DNA of 64,000 bases, taken from contig JAZKGE010000041.1 of assembly GCA_040386075.1 (NCBI GenBank), forward strand, positions 1 through 64,000. The letters are read 5' to 3'. The position numbers and the translations under genes are program-made. The notes beneath the pieces were generated by a model. The model ran no database searches and was not told the origin of the DNA. It was given only the letters and a program-made list of their open reading frames with translations. Numbering within the stretch: position 1 is the first letter of the stretch; every line of letters starts with the position of its first letter. Below, piece after piece: positions 35,914 through 44,221 of the stretch. Origin of the DNA: UBA4416 sp040386075 (GTDB lineage: Bacteria > Bacteroidota > Bacteroidia > B-17B0 > Aurantibacillaceae).

Positions 35914-36627
35914 ATGGGACGTATTTTTCAGACCAGGAAAGCAACAATGTTCAAGCGCTACGCCAAGATGGCGAAGCAATTCACTAAGATCGGGAAAGAA
36001 ATTGTAATGGCCGTTAAGCAAGGTGGACCTCATGCGGAGCTCAACCCGAAATTAAGAGCTTGTATTGCCAATGCCAAAGCTGTGAACATGCCAAAAGCCA
36101 ACGTGGATGCTGCTATTAAACGTGCTTCGGAAAAAGACACCAGCAATTACGATGAAGTGATCTATGAGGGTCACGGTCCATACGGTGTACCGGTTATTGT
36201 AGAATGTGCCACGGATAACCCAACGCGTACTATTGCGAATTTACGTTTATATTTTAGCCGTTCAAACGGATCGGTAGGTACTACCGGATCAGTAAGTTTT
36301 ATGTTCGAGCGCAAAGGTTTATTTAAGGTAGACTCTACCGGACTTAACCGCGATGATGTGGAATTGGACCTGATAGATTATGGTGCCGAAGAATTAACCT
36401 GGGATGATGAAACGAATGAGTTAATTGTGCAGGTTGCCTTTACAGATTTTGGAATGATGCAAAATGGCCTGGAAGAAAAAAAATACGTGGTAAAAGAAAC
36501 TATCAAAACTTATATCCCAACCACTACACAGGAATTAACAGACGAACAGGAACTGGAATTTCAAAAAATGCTGGATAAAATGGAAGATGACGATGATATC
36601 ATGGCCGTTTATCATAATCTGGCGTAA
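35914..36627 (+). CDS. yebC: YebC/PmpR family protein
   Basis: A 237-residue protein of the YebC/TACO1 family, of normal length. The N-terminal helical domain shows KRYAKMAKQFTKIGKEIVMA, GGPHAELNPKLRACIANAKA and MPKANVDAAIKRA; later domains show YEGHGPYGVPVIVECATDNP and GSVGTTGSVSFMFERKG. Members were first described as transcription factors and more recently as translation factors that help ribosomes through difficult sequences; both roles are reported for the family. It precedes recJ, but a strong inverted repeat lies between them. Confidence 0.93.
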   Translation: MGRIFQTRKATMFKRYAKMAKQFTKIGKEIVMAVKQGGPHAELNPKLRACIANAKAVNMPKANVDAAIKRASEKDTSNYDEVIYEGHGPYGVPVIVECATDNPTRTIANLRLYFSRSNGSVGTTGSVSFMFERKGLFKVDSTGLNRDDVELDLIDYGAEELTWDDETNELIVQVAFTDFGMMQNGLEEKKYVVKETIKTYIPTTTQELTDEQELEFQKMLDKMEDDDDIMAVYHNLA

Positions 36628-36647
36628 TACATTTCAACGTTTGTCAC

Positions 36648-36704
36648 TTCGAGCGAAGTCGAGAAGCGTTCTAATTATACTACTTGTTCTCGACTTCGCT
36701 CGAA
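36648..36704. repeat. Inverted repeat of the TTCGAGCGAAGTCGAGAA type
   Basis: TTCGAGCGAAGTCGAGAA (36648-36665) pairs perfectly over 18 bp with 36687-36704. It sits 20 bases after yebC and 53 before recJ, so it may end the yebC transcript, though no T-tract follows. A half copy of the same unit (CACTTCGAGCGAAGTCGAGA) lies behind recJ near 38527. Confidence 0.85.
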
Positions 36705-36757
36705 CTGACATACATAGAGTGAGAGCTCGATTGACATAAACCCAAAAGAAAAGAAAC

Positions 36758-38464
36758 GTGGAAAAGAAATGGAACATACATCAGATCAGCAATCCGGAGG
36801 TTGTTTCTACTTTACAAACTCAATTATCAGTTGATAAGACCATTGCAAGTCTTTTGGCTTTAAGAGGCATCAGCACCTTTGAGGATGCCAAAACATTTTT
36901 CCGCCCGTCGTTAGATATGCTGCACGATCCTTTTTTAATGAAAGGAATGGATGTCGCCGTTGATCGCATTGTGAAAGCCATTGCCAACAAAGAAAAAGTA
37001 TTGATCTTTGGCGATTATGATGTGGACGGAACAACATCGGTAGCATTGGTTTACAGTTTCTTTAAAACATACATTTCAGAAATGCGTTATTATATTCCCG
37101 ATCGTTATGCCGAAGGTTACGGCATTTCTTTTAAGAGTATTGACTACGCCCAGGAAAATAATTATTCTTTAATTATTGCATTAGACTGCGGTATCAAGGC
37201 CAACGATAAAATTGATTACGCTAATTCTAAGAATGTTGATTTTATTATTTGTGACCACCATTTACCGGGCGATGAGATTCCGAAAGCGGTTGCAGTATTA
37301 GATCCCAAACAAAACGATTGTCCCTACCCTTATAAAGAGTTAGCCGGTTGCGGCATTGGTTTTAAACTGGCGCAGGCATTTTGTATACAGAACGGGATTG
37401 ATACTGAAGAAGTGTTTAAATATTTAGACCTGGTTGTCACTTCAATTGCAGCCGACATTGTTCCTATTACCGGCGAGAACCGTGTATTGGCCCATTATGG
37501 CTTAAAGAAATTAAACACAGATCCCCGTCCGGGTTTAAAAGCACTGTTAGCACTTAACAAACAACAGGACAAAGAACTGGATGTGAACACACTGGTATTT
37601 ACCATCGCGCCACGCATTAATGCAGCCGGACGAATAGAACACGGTTCTAAAGCTGTTGAATTATTGATCAGTGATACAGATGAAGCCACTGAGTTCTCTA
37701 AAAAAATAAACGAAACCAATTTACAACGCAGGGATATTGACATTAGCATTACCGACGAAGCGTTTGAAACCATGGACCTCGATCCGATCACACCTTTCAA
37801 AAAATCAACGGTACTATTTAATCCATCCTGGCACAAAGGTGTTGTAGGCATTGTGGCTTCGCGCATGATAGAGCGTTACTACAAACCAACCATTATCTTA
37901 ACCGAATCTAACGGTATGGCCACAGGCTCGGCACGCAGTGTGAAAGATTTTGATGTGTACACCGCCATTGAAAACTGCAGTCATTTACTGGAGCAGTTTG
38001 GCGGACATAAATTTGCAGCAGGCTTATCTTTAAAAACAGAGAATGTGAAAGCTTTCACCGAAGCTTTTGAGAACGAAGTATCTCGCAGCATTAAAGATCA
38101 CATGCTCATTCCTGTAGTGGAAGTTGACCTGGAAATTACACTTGATGACATCAGCGATAAACTCATCCGCATCTTAAACCAATTTGCACCACATGGTCCG
38201 CATAACATGACACCTACTTTTTGCAGCCGTGCTGTGTTAGATACAGGCTTTGCCAAAGTGGTTGGCAACAACCATTTGAAATTAGAAGTTTACCAACCCA
38301 ACACAAAGCTTACCAAAATAGAAGCCATTGCTTTTAATAAAGGAGATTATTTAAATTTCCTGAAACGCAACATCCCTGTTGATATCGTTTATAAAATCAA
38401 AGTAAATGAGTTTAGGGGGACAACCAGCATTCAATTAATGATAGAAGAGATCAAGGCTGGTTAA
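36758..38464 (+). CDS. recJ: Single-stranded-DNA-specific exonuclease RecJ
   Basis: A 568-residue 5'-3' exonuclease of normal length for this phylum, acting in recombination and mismatch repair. Catalytic blocks are visible: FGDYDVDGTTSVAL (motif I), DCGIKANDKIDYA, CDHHLPGDEIP (DHH motif III), and in the DHHA1 domain GVVGIVASRMIERYYKP and FGGHKFAAGLSL. It starts at GTG, since MEKKWNIHQI aligns with the usual N-terminus. Its last 22 codons recur, with mostly silent changes, as a separate fragment at 38812-38877, implying that the gene end was rebuilt by recombination. Confidence 0.95.
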   Translation: MEKKWNIHQISNPEVVSTLQTQLSVDKTIASLLALRGISTFEDAKTFFRPSLDMLHDPFLMKGMDVAVDRIVKAIANKEKVLIFGDYDVDGTTSVALVYSFFKTYISEMRYYIPDRYAEGYGISFKSIDYAQENNYSLIIALDCGIKANDKIDYANSKNVDFIICDHHLPGDEIPKAVAVLDPKQNDCPYPYKELAGCGIGFKLAQAFCIQNGIDTEEVFKYLDLVVTSIAADIVPITGENRVLAHYGLKKLNTDPRPGLKALLALNKQQDKELDVNTLVFTIAPRINAAGRIEHGSKAVELLISDTDEATEFSKKINETNLQRRDIDISITDEAFETMDLDPITPFKKSTVLFNPSWHKGVVGIVASRMIERYYKPTIILTESNGMATGSARSVKDFDVYTAIENCSHLLEQFGGHKFAAGLSLKTENVKAFTEAFENEVSRSIKDHMLIPVVEVDLEITLDDISDKLIRILNQFAPHGPHNMTPTFCSRAVLDTGFAKVVGNNHLKLEVYQPNTKLTKIEAIAFNKGDYLNFLKRNIPVDIVYKIKVNEFRGTTSIQLMIEEIKAG

Positions 38465-38482
38465 TTTTGTTTCGATCGGAGT

Positions 38483-38612
38483 TTTATCCCCCTCTGGAGG
38501 GGGCGCAGGGGGAGGATGTTCTCTGTCACTTCGAGCGAAGTCGAGAAGCGTTCCATGAAAACTTTCTCTTTTAACGTAACGTCACCCTGAACTTGTTTCA
38601 GGGTCTCTAGTT
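38483..38612. repeat. Cluster of three dispersed intergenic repeat units behind recJ
   Basis: Three short units of types common in Bacteroidota spacers follow each other: CCCCCTCTGGAGGGGGC near 38490, CACTTCGAGCGAAGTCGAGA near 38527 (half of the hairpin at 36648), and the palindrome ACCCTGAACTTGTTTCAGGGT near 38584-38604. No coding potential is seen. Confidence 0.65.
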
Positions 38613-38639
38613 AATGCAAATCTAGAAGTTTTTTTAATA

Positions 38640-38810
38640 GGGCGTGCCAGCGCAACCTACTCCCACTCCGCTCAGCATCCAAGGCGCCGTCGGGCTGACC
38701 CACTGGCTTCGAGAGCCTCAGCCACCGGTCATGGACACTGAGGTTCTCGAAGTGTTCCGCTTGCATCCCTCACGCGAGGATCGCAGCGTTGGAACACAGC
38801 GGAGCGGGGT
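38640..38810. repeat. Mosaic palindromic repeat, copy 6 (CTTCGAGAGCC variant)
   Basis: Begins GGGCGTGCCAGCGC and ends with CTTGCATCCCTCACGCGAG. Arm 2 is replaced by a hairpin of CTTCGAGAGCCTCAG and CTGAGGTTCTCGAAG, as in the copy at 11037. The recJ tail fragment starts 2 bases after the element, so the element may mark a recombination joint. The frame that crosses both is not a real gene. Confidence 0.78.
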
Positions 38811-38811
38811 A

Positions 38812-38877
38812 AAAGTAAATGAGTTTAGAGGTACTACCAGCATTCAATTGATGGTCGAAGAGATCAAGGCTGGTTAA
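38812..38877 (+). pseudogene. Second, diverged copy of the recJ 3' end
   Basis: These 66 bases, including the stop codon, match recJ 38399-38464 at 60 of 66 positions. Four of the six differences are silent third-position changes (AGG/AGA, GGG/GGT, ACA/ACT, TTA/TTG), and the other two lie in one codon that changes Ile to Val. A dead local duplicate would not show this pattern, so both copies come from working recJ genes that diverged before they met here. The fragment has no start of its own. Confidence 0.85.
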
Positions 38878-38933
38878 GTTACATCTTTGTAGCTGTAATT
38901 GTGTAGGAATGTGTTCCACCTAGTCCACCACAG

Positions 38934-39269
38934 CTAGAACTCGAATAAGTAAACTGCATTTTTTTTTCTAGAGTCGAATTTTCCACTGCCGCCACAATTT
39001 GAAAAGCTGCCATTTCTTTCCACTACATATACACTGTCGATATTTTGAAAATTAAAATAGACAACTTCTCTTGGACCATGTTTTAAATAGTAAATTTTAT
39101 GGTCTACAGTTCCTTCTACTATTGGCTGATAAATACCTTGTGCACGATATTGATACTGATAATTGAATTCCCAAGTCCCGCAATATTTATTTCGATAGTC
39201 AATAAGTCTTTTTTTGCAACCAATTGTCATTAAAAGTAAGATACTTAAATATTTTAATAATCTTGTCAA
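38934..39269 (-). CDS. Small lipoprotein, probably truncated by a homopolymer frameshift
   Basis: A 111-residue product from a TTG start (an in-frame stop lies upstream and the only later Met is at the lipobox). The signal peptide LLKYLSILLLMTIGC has a lipobox with Cys18. The domain with GTWEFNYQYQYRAQG and later VYFNFQNIDSVYVV looks like a small beta-rich lipocalin-type lipoprotein. Nine A residues (T9 at 38959-38967 on the plus strand) precede the end; with eight, the frame would run on to 38879 as MQFTYSSSSCGG ... ITATKM, which looks like a natural last strand. So the gene is either damaged or depends on slippage. Confidence 0.55.
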   Translation of the reverse strand: MTRLLKYLSILLLMTIGCKKRLIDYRNKYCGTWEFNYQYQYRAQGIYQPIVEGTVDHKIYYLKHGPREVVYFNFQNIDSVYVVERNGSFSNCGGSGKFDSRKKNAVYLFEF

Positions 39270-39668
39270 ATGTGTTTTCTAGGTTGTATATCAGCACTTA
39301 TTGTCTATCACTTACTTATATCCGCTATAAAAAATCGGCAATGATACACCCATTTGTATAATATCGCTACCAGATAGTGTATATACATGCCTATCAAATA
39401 TACAACAAAAAGCCACTATTTCTTAGAAGGCTTTTTATTTAGTACGTCATTACGAGAAGGTACGGCGAGGTAATCTCAAACATTGATTTGTTGTGTATGA
39501 GATCGCTTCGTGCCTCGCGCTGACGAAGGAATGTGTGTACGTCCTTAATTAAATCACTTATCGCCTTTAATTGATCACTTATCAGAATTATACAGCCGTT
39601 TATTCATTGGATAATTTTTACGTAAAAGATGTAGGTAATTTTATGATCTAACCACTAAATTATTTTTT
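39270..39668. other. Gene-free spacer with a hairpin and a CGTCATTACGAG-type palindrome
   Basis: Between two divergent genes. AAAAAGCC (39407-39414) pairs with GGCTTTTT (39429-39436), like an intrinsic terminator that ends no recognisable gene. At 39442-39541 an imperfect ~100-bp palindrome runs from CGTCATTACGAG to CTCGCGCTGACG, a known style of Bacteroidota spacer repeat. Two near copies of TCACTTATC follow at ~39560-39585. No convincing promoter for the gene at 39669 was seen. Confidence 0.6.
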
Positions 39669-41300
39669 ATGAAAACGCCCAATCATTTCAGTAAAATAAA
39701 TGTCCTGCTTATTTCATGTTTTGGTTTTATCAACGCTATCTTCTGCCAGCAAACCTTTCACAAGGCTTATGCCACGCCGTATGATTGCCGTTTGGTTTAT
39801 TCGCAGGAAACACCTGAAGGAAATATTATTTCGGCCGGAAACTCATTACCCGGAAACACAATCATACCTCCTTATACGTTGCCCGGCATCAGGGAGCGCA
39901 TCTGCCTGCTTAAAACAGATGGCGACGGGGATACTCTCTGGACCAAAACTTATGGAGGCATGGATCACTACCGTTGCAATACCATGCAACAAACCTCCGA
40001 TAACGGTTTTATCGTTGGCGGAAGGGTGGTCGACTCTATCATAGGCGATTCAAAGTTCGTATTATTAAAAACCGATCCTAATGGTAATATGCAATGGTCT
40101 AAAACCTATAACAGCATGGATAATAACGAAGAACTATTTGCCGTGAAACAAACTACCACCGGCGATTACGTGATGGCAGGTAATGGCTTTGTGGGTAAAG
40201 TTGACGGGAGCGGGAATTTGCTTTGGGCAAAAGATCTGAGAGATCCCGCTGTTAATTTACGCATTCGTTCCCTCGACAATACATCCGACGGAGGCATTAT
40301 CCTGGGAGGCTCTTTGGATACACTTGGAAAACCATCCTATGCTTATTTAATAAAAATGAATGGTGCAGGAAATATTATTTGGTCCAAAACATATAATAGT
40401 ATCTACAATCAATACGACGAAGGTAATTCTGTTTCGCAAACTTCCGACAAAGGTTTTATTTTGACAGGAACAACCTATTATCCTGTGGGGCCTAATACAG
40501 CTGTGAATCATATTTACCTGGTTAAAACCGATTCCCTTGGTAATTTAGTGTGGACCAAAAAATTTGCGAGTGGTGCCAATGATACGGGTTATGATGGGAA
40601 GCAAACAGCTGATGGTGGTTATATTGTTACGGGTGGTTCCTGGGGAATGGTTGGCAACGGATTAGTGACCAGTAATGCTGTTTTAATAAGAACAGATGCC
40701 ATGGGTATTGTAAGCTGGTGCAAATACTATGGCATCATCGTTAACTCGGGCGAACAGCCTGCTTCTGTTTCTCTTACAAATGGCGGGGGTTATCTGGTGT
40801 CGGGAATCACGACCGATAACATGGGATACCCTGATCAATTTTATGTTTTAAAAACAGACGGCTCGGGTAATACAAGTTGTAATGGCTATAGCTGGCCCTT
40901 GCACGACAGTGTGTATGTATCGGTTGTGCATAATTATAACCAGCCCATTATTAATTTAACTCTTACAACTGCAAACCCTGTTATCAATGAAAAGCATTTA
41001 TTGTGTAATACCATTGATGCCTGCACCATTGGTGCAACAGGTTTACAGGATAACAAGCAACCAGAGCCTCAGGTAAGCATTTTTCCAAATCCTGCAAACG
41101 ATATTTTAAATATTGATATGGAAAGTCTGAACGAAAAAAGTTTTATAAAAATATATAATGCTATAGGAGCAGAGGTATTAACCGGATCTTTACCGGCTCA
41201 TCAATCATCACTTAATATTAGCCACTTACAAAGCGGTATTTACTTCGTGAAAATAACTTTGGGTGAAAGTATGATCACTAAAAAGATCATCAAAAAGTAA
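39669..41300 (+). CDS. T9SS-secreted beta-propeller-like protein
   Basis: A 543-residue protein with a signal peptide (NVLLISCFGFINAIFCQ). The middle part has about seven repeats of ~55 residues with the pattern TSDGG(F/I)I(V/L)GG ... YLxKTDxxGNxxWxKTY, as in PQQ-like or delta-60-type beta-propellers. The last ~80 residues (VSIFPNPANDILNIDM ... LQSGIYFVKITL) are a type A sorting domain, so the protein should be exported by the type IX system. A strong terminator follows. The ligand or partner is unknown. Confidence 0.87.
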   Translation: MKTPNHFSKINVLLISCFGFINAIFCQQTFHKAYATPYDCRLVYSQETPEGNIISAGNSLPGNTIIPPYTLPGIRERICLLKTDGDGDTLWTKTYGGMDHYRCNTMQQTSDNGFIVGGRVVDSIIGDSKFVLLKTDPNGNMQWSKTYNSMDNNEELFAVKQTTTGDYVMAGNGFVGKVDGSGNLLWAKDLRDPAVNLRIRSLDNTSDGGIILGGSLDTLGKPSYAYLIKMNGAGNIIWSKTYNSIYNQYDEGNSVSQTSDKGFILTGTTYYPVGPNTAVNHIYLVKTDSLGNLVWTKKFASGANDTGYDGKQTADGGYIVTGGSWGMVGNGLVTSNAVLIRTDAMGIVSWCKYYGIIVNSGEQPASVSLTNGGGYLVSGITTDNMGYPDQFYVLKTDGSGNTSCNGYSWPLHDSVYVSVVHNYNQPIINLTLTTANPVINEKHLLCNTIDACTIGATGLQDNKQPEPQVSIFPNPANDILNIDMESLNEKSFIKIYNAIGAEVLTGSLPAHQSSLNISHLQSGIYFVKITLGESMITKKIIKK

Positions 41301-41324
41301 TAGTAGAACTGATCCTTCCTATTA

Positions 41325-41354
41325 AAAGCACCTCTGAGAGATCAGAGGTGCTTT
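41325..41354 (+). terminator. Terminator after the beta-propeller cargo gene
   Basis: A perfect 13-bp stem, AAAGCACCTCTGA (41325-41337) with 41342-41354, loop GAGA, 24 bases after the stop codon and followed by ATTAT. Confidence 0.88.
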
Positions 41355-41471
41355 ATTATCTGGTATTGCACTACATTGAGAGACATTTACCCTCCTTAAA
41401 ATCCAAAAGACTTAACTAAAACCCATTCAATTCCTTTCACTAACCGTTTTTTGTATTCACAAAACGACTAG

Positions 41472-41702
41472 TGGCATCCGCAAAATGAATTGTGGCACCC
41501 GCAAAATGAGTTTGCGCAGCCCAGGAATGAATGTTGGCATCCGCAAAATGGATTTGCGCACCCTAATAATGAATGTTGGCATCCGCAAAATGGATAGTGG
41601 CACCCGCAAAATGAGTTTGCGCAGCCCAGGAATGAATGTTGGCGCCCGCAAAATGGATTTGCGGAGCCCATAAATGAATCCCGGCACCTTAACAATGAGT
41701 GC
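41472..41702. repeat. 21-bp minisatellite, about eleven units
   Basis: A tandem array of 21-base units that alternate between a TGGCAYCCGCAAAATGRAT form and a GCGCAGCCCAGGAATGAATGT form. Because 21 is a multiple of three, all frames stay open on both strands and give false 7-residue-repeat proteins (for example RKMSLRSPGMNVG). No ribosome-binding or promoter signal favours any frame. With the terminator at 41325 this fills the 515-base gap between 41300 and 41816. Confidence 0.88.
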
Positions 41703-41815
41703 TGCGATCTACATTTTCCGAGATTTTGCCGTGAGTTAGCTTCCGGCGAGGCCCAACATTCTCTTAAAATTGTACAGGTCACTATTTTTTGTAGTTTTAT
41801 ATAAAAAATGGCTTA

Positions 41816-44071
41816 GTGAATACACATTTTGCAAAATACCTGCTGTACTCTTTACTATTTGTAAATGTAAAAATGTTATACAGTCAGACCGGTATTACCA
41901 TGGATAGCCTGGTTAAACAATGGGAGCTCAATGGTGTTCCTGCTGAGCGCGTAAACGACTACCGGGAATATATTTCAAACAGGTATAAAAAAGAACGCTG
42001 TAATTACGGAACTCATACTCAGGCAAACACTCATAAAACCACCACGGAATCGCTGTGCTTTAACCCGGGATTTGAATTATCAGACTTTAGTAACTGGGCA
42101 CGAATTACCGGAATATCAAATTCGCAGGGAACTATCATTCCCATGGTTAATTATAATAATACCAGTAGTAACAATTATTCCTATAACACATCTGTAATGG
42201 GACCCGATTGTTTTGCGATCAATTCTATGATACCATCAGACAGTATTACAGGCGTTGGTTACGACTACTACTCTTTTGATGGCGTTAAATACAACTTTAA
42301 AACCATACCAAATACCGGCGGAAATTATTCGGCCCGTATTGGCCACGCAGACCCAAATTATAAAGCCAGCAAAATTGAATACGAATTCAAAATAGCGGCC
42401 AACGAACCCTATATCATTTATAATTACGCCTTTGTGTTAAGCGATGGCTCACATGTAGACGGTGAACAGGCTGCTTTTTCGGTTAAACTAACCGATAGTG
42501 TTGGCAATGTTATAACTATGCCGAATTTGCCTTATATGGTAAACGCCAATGATGCTATTGGCAATCCCGACTTTAACTTATCATTTATCAAATCGGATAT
42601 TAATAATGTGTATTACAAAAAATGGACAACTGATACGATCAATTTGTGTGAATATATCGGCCGAACATTTAAACTGGTTTACGAGGCTATTGATTGCATA
42701 CACGGTGCACATTTTTGCTATGCTTATGTGGATGCCAAATGCAGCTCCATTACTATTCCCGCTGGACAAGCCATTTCCTGCAGGGATTCTTTAAATACAG
42801 GTTTTGTTGCTCCACCGGGATACACAAATTATCAGTGGACAGATGCGCATGGCAATCTGTTATCAGCCGCACAAGGTGGCAATCAATCGTTTTTAAGCCT
42901 TAGTCAATACCTTCAAAATTGCAGTACCGGAAATTGTTCGGTAAATAACAATGATGTGTTTACGTTAACCATGACAACAGATATAGGTTGCGTATTAACT
43001 ACCCTGTATACTGTCAAAAATTATTCGATCGGCGTGTCATCCTTCAGCCAGATCAATTCCTGTGTTGGAGGAAATAGCGGAAGCATTAACCTGTTGCCAA
43101 CCGGAGGATTAAATAACAGTCCTTATAATTATTTGTGGTATAGTAACAACTGTTCAGGCAATGTGATCGGCACATCAAACCCGCTTACTAATATTCCTGC
43201 CGGCGATTATTGTGTACATATCAGTAATGGAAATTGTATTCCAAAAGACACGATCATTCATGTTGCTGCTTTGCCTGACCAGATAAAATTTGGAGAAGAA
43301 ACTTTACCTGCCTGCATCGATTCGTTACATACAATTCATGCCGGTAATGGATCAGATTATTTATGGTACCAAAACAATGTGATAGTTCCCAATCAAAATA
43401 GTGATTCTCTTCAGATCGATCCTATGGATCTGAATTCATCATACACATCAGTGTATACTAACCCACAGGGTTGTAAGGATTCAACACTTTTTCATTTAAG
43501 CTTAACAGGTCGCTCCACCTTTAGTGTAGTGGCATGTCCCAATGATAGCATTGCGTTATTTGTATCACCCGCTTCACATGATCCCGAAACATACCAGTGG
43601 TATTTGAATGGTTCTGCTGTTTCAACTGCAGGGCAAAATGATTCTATCAGAACATCCGTGCATCATTCACATTACATGTATGTAAGCTACTATACAGATA
43701 ATTGCAAGAAAATAGCAGATGATTTTGTGAAGGTTTTTCCGGAGCAATTATTTTTGCCAGACAGAACCACGAATGTATTTACCCCTAACAATGATGGAGC
43801 CAATGATATTTTTTATCCTTATGAGCATAGTGATCTGTATTCGCCAAAAGCCATTGACCTGGAAACCAATGAGTATGAATTAGCTGTTTATAACAGGTGG
43901 GGAACTTTGATCTTCAGAGCTATTCAGTATTCGCAAGGTTGGAATGGAAAAACAATAGACAATATACCTGCAAGCGATGGCACTTATTTTTGGATAGCGA
44001 GCTATGTATCCAATTGCACAACCAAAAGCGAAAAGACCATTAAAAAAGGTTTTGTTCACCTGGTGCGTTAA
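41816..44071 (+). CDS. T9SS-secreted surface protein with gliding-motility-type C-terminus
   Basis: A 751-residue protein that starts with GTG (MNTHFAKYLLYSLLFVNVKMLYSQ signal region, split here as a long hydrophobic lead). Residues ~75-310 form a beta-sandwich with NPGFELSDFSNWARITGI and FCYAYVDAKC, as in DUF11- or CBM-like domains. Ig-like modules follow, then a sorting domain with NVFTPNNDGANDIFYP, YELAVYNRWGTLIF and IPASDGTYFW. The stop is 9 bases from the relic of the dtd 3' end on the other strand. Role probably surface adhesion or motility. Confidence 0.86.
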   Translation: MNTHFAKYLLYSLLFVNVKMLYSQTGITMDSLVKQWELNGVPAERVNDYREYISNRYKKERCNYGTHTQANTHKTTTESLCFNPGFELSDFSNWARITGISNSQGTIIPMVNYNNTSSNNYSYNTSVMGPDCFAINSMIPSDSITGVGYDYYSFDGVKYNFKTIPNTGGNYSARIGHADPNYKASKIEYEFKIAANEPYIIYNYAFVLSDGSHVDGEQAAFSVKLTDSVGNVITMPNLPYMVNANDAIGNPDFNLSFIKSDINNVYYKKWTTDTINLCEYIGRTFKLVYEAIDCIHGAHFCYAYVDAKCSSITIPAGQAISCRDSLNTGFVAPPGYTNYQWTDAHGNLLSAAQGGNQSFLSLSQYLQNCSTGNCSVNNNDVFTLTMTTDIGCVLTTLYTVKNYSIGVSSFSQINSCVGGNSGSINLLPTGGLNNSPYNYLWYSNNCSGNVIGTSNPLTNIPAGDYCVHISNGNCIPKDTIIHVAALPDQIKFGEETLPACIDSLHTIHAGNGSDYLWYQNNVIVPNQNSDSLQIDPMDLNSSYTSVYTNPQGCKDSTLFHLSLTGRSTFSVVACPNDSIALFVSPASHDPETYQWYLNGSAVSTAGQNDSIRTSVHHSHYMYVSYYTDNCKKIADDFVKVFPEQLFLPDRTTNVFTPNNDGANDIFYPYEHSDLYSPKAIDLETNEYELAVYNRWGTLIFRAIQYSQGWNGKTIDNIPASDGTYFWIASYVSNCTTKSEKTIKKGFVHLVR

Positions 44072-44080
44072 TAATAATAC

Positions 44081-44187
44081 CTACTTCCTGTTCTTACTAT
44101 CTATTAAAATAGTAACAGGTCCATCGCTGATAAGACTTATTTTCATATCAGCGCCAAAGATCCTGTTTTGACAGGTTTGTTTAATAA
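44081..44187 (-). pseudogene. Relic of the dtd 3' end
   Basis: About 107 bases that match the last part of the real dtd gene (47389 onward) with roughly 13 differences in 100 aligned positions, including the TAG stop. Translated on the minus strand it gives GADMKISLISDGPVTILIDS where dtd has GADMKVSLVNDGPVTILIDS. A one-base deletion breaks the frame just upstream, and no more of dtd follows. The stretch between this relic and dtd holds the genes at 44222 and 46845 plus a mosaic repeat. Confidence 0.88.
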
Positions 44188-44221
44188 TCCTTTCAGGCAT
44201 ATAGGATTTTTTTTGTGCTTC

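Noticed and set aside
38644..38877. A 77-codon gene ending in the RecJ-like peptide
   Set aside because: It merely joins a mosaic repeat to the recJ tail relic; no start signal and no independent protein-like pattern.
41457..41782. Open frames on both strands over the 21-bp repeats as real repeat proteins
   Set aside because: Any 21-bp array keeps frames open; no frame has a promoter, ribosome-binding signal or signal peptide that favours it.
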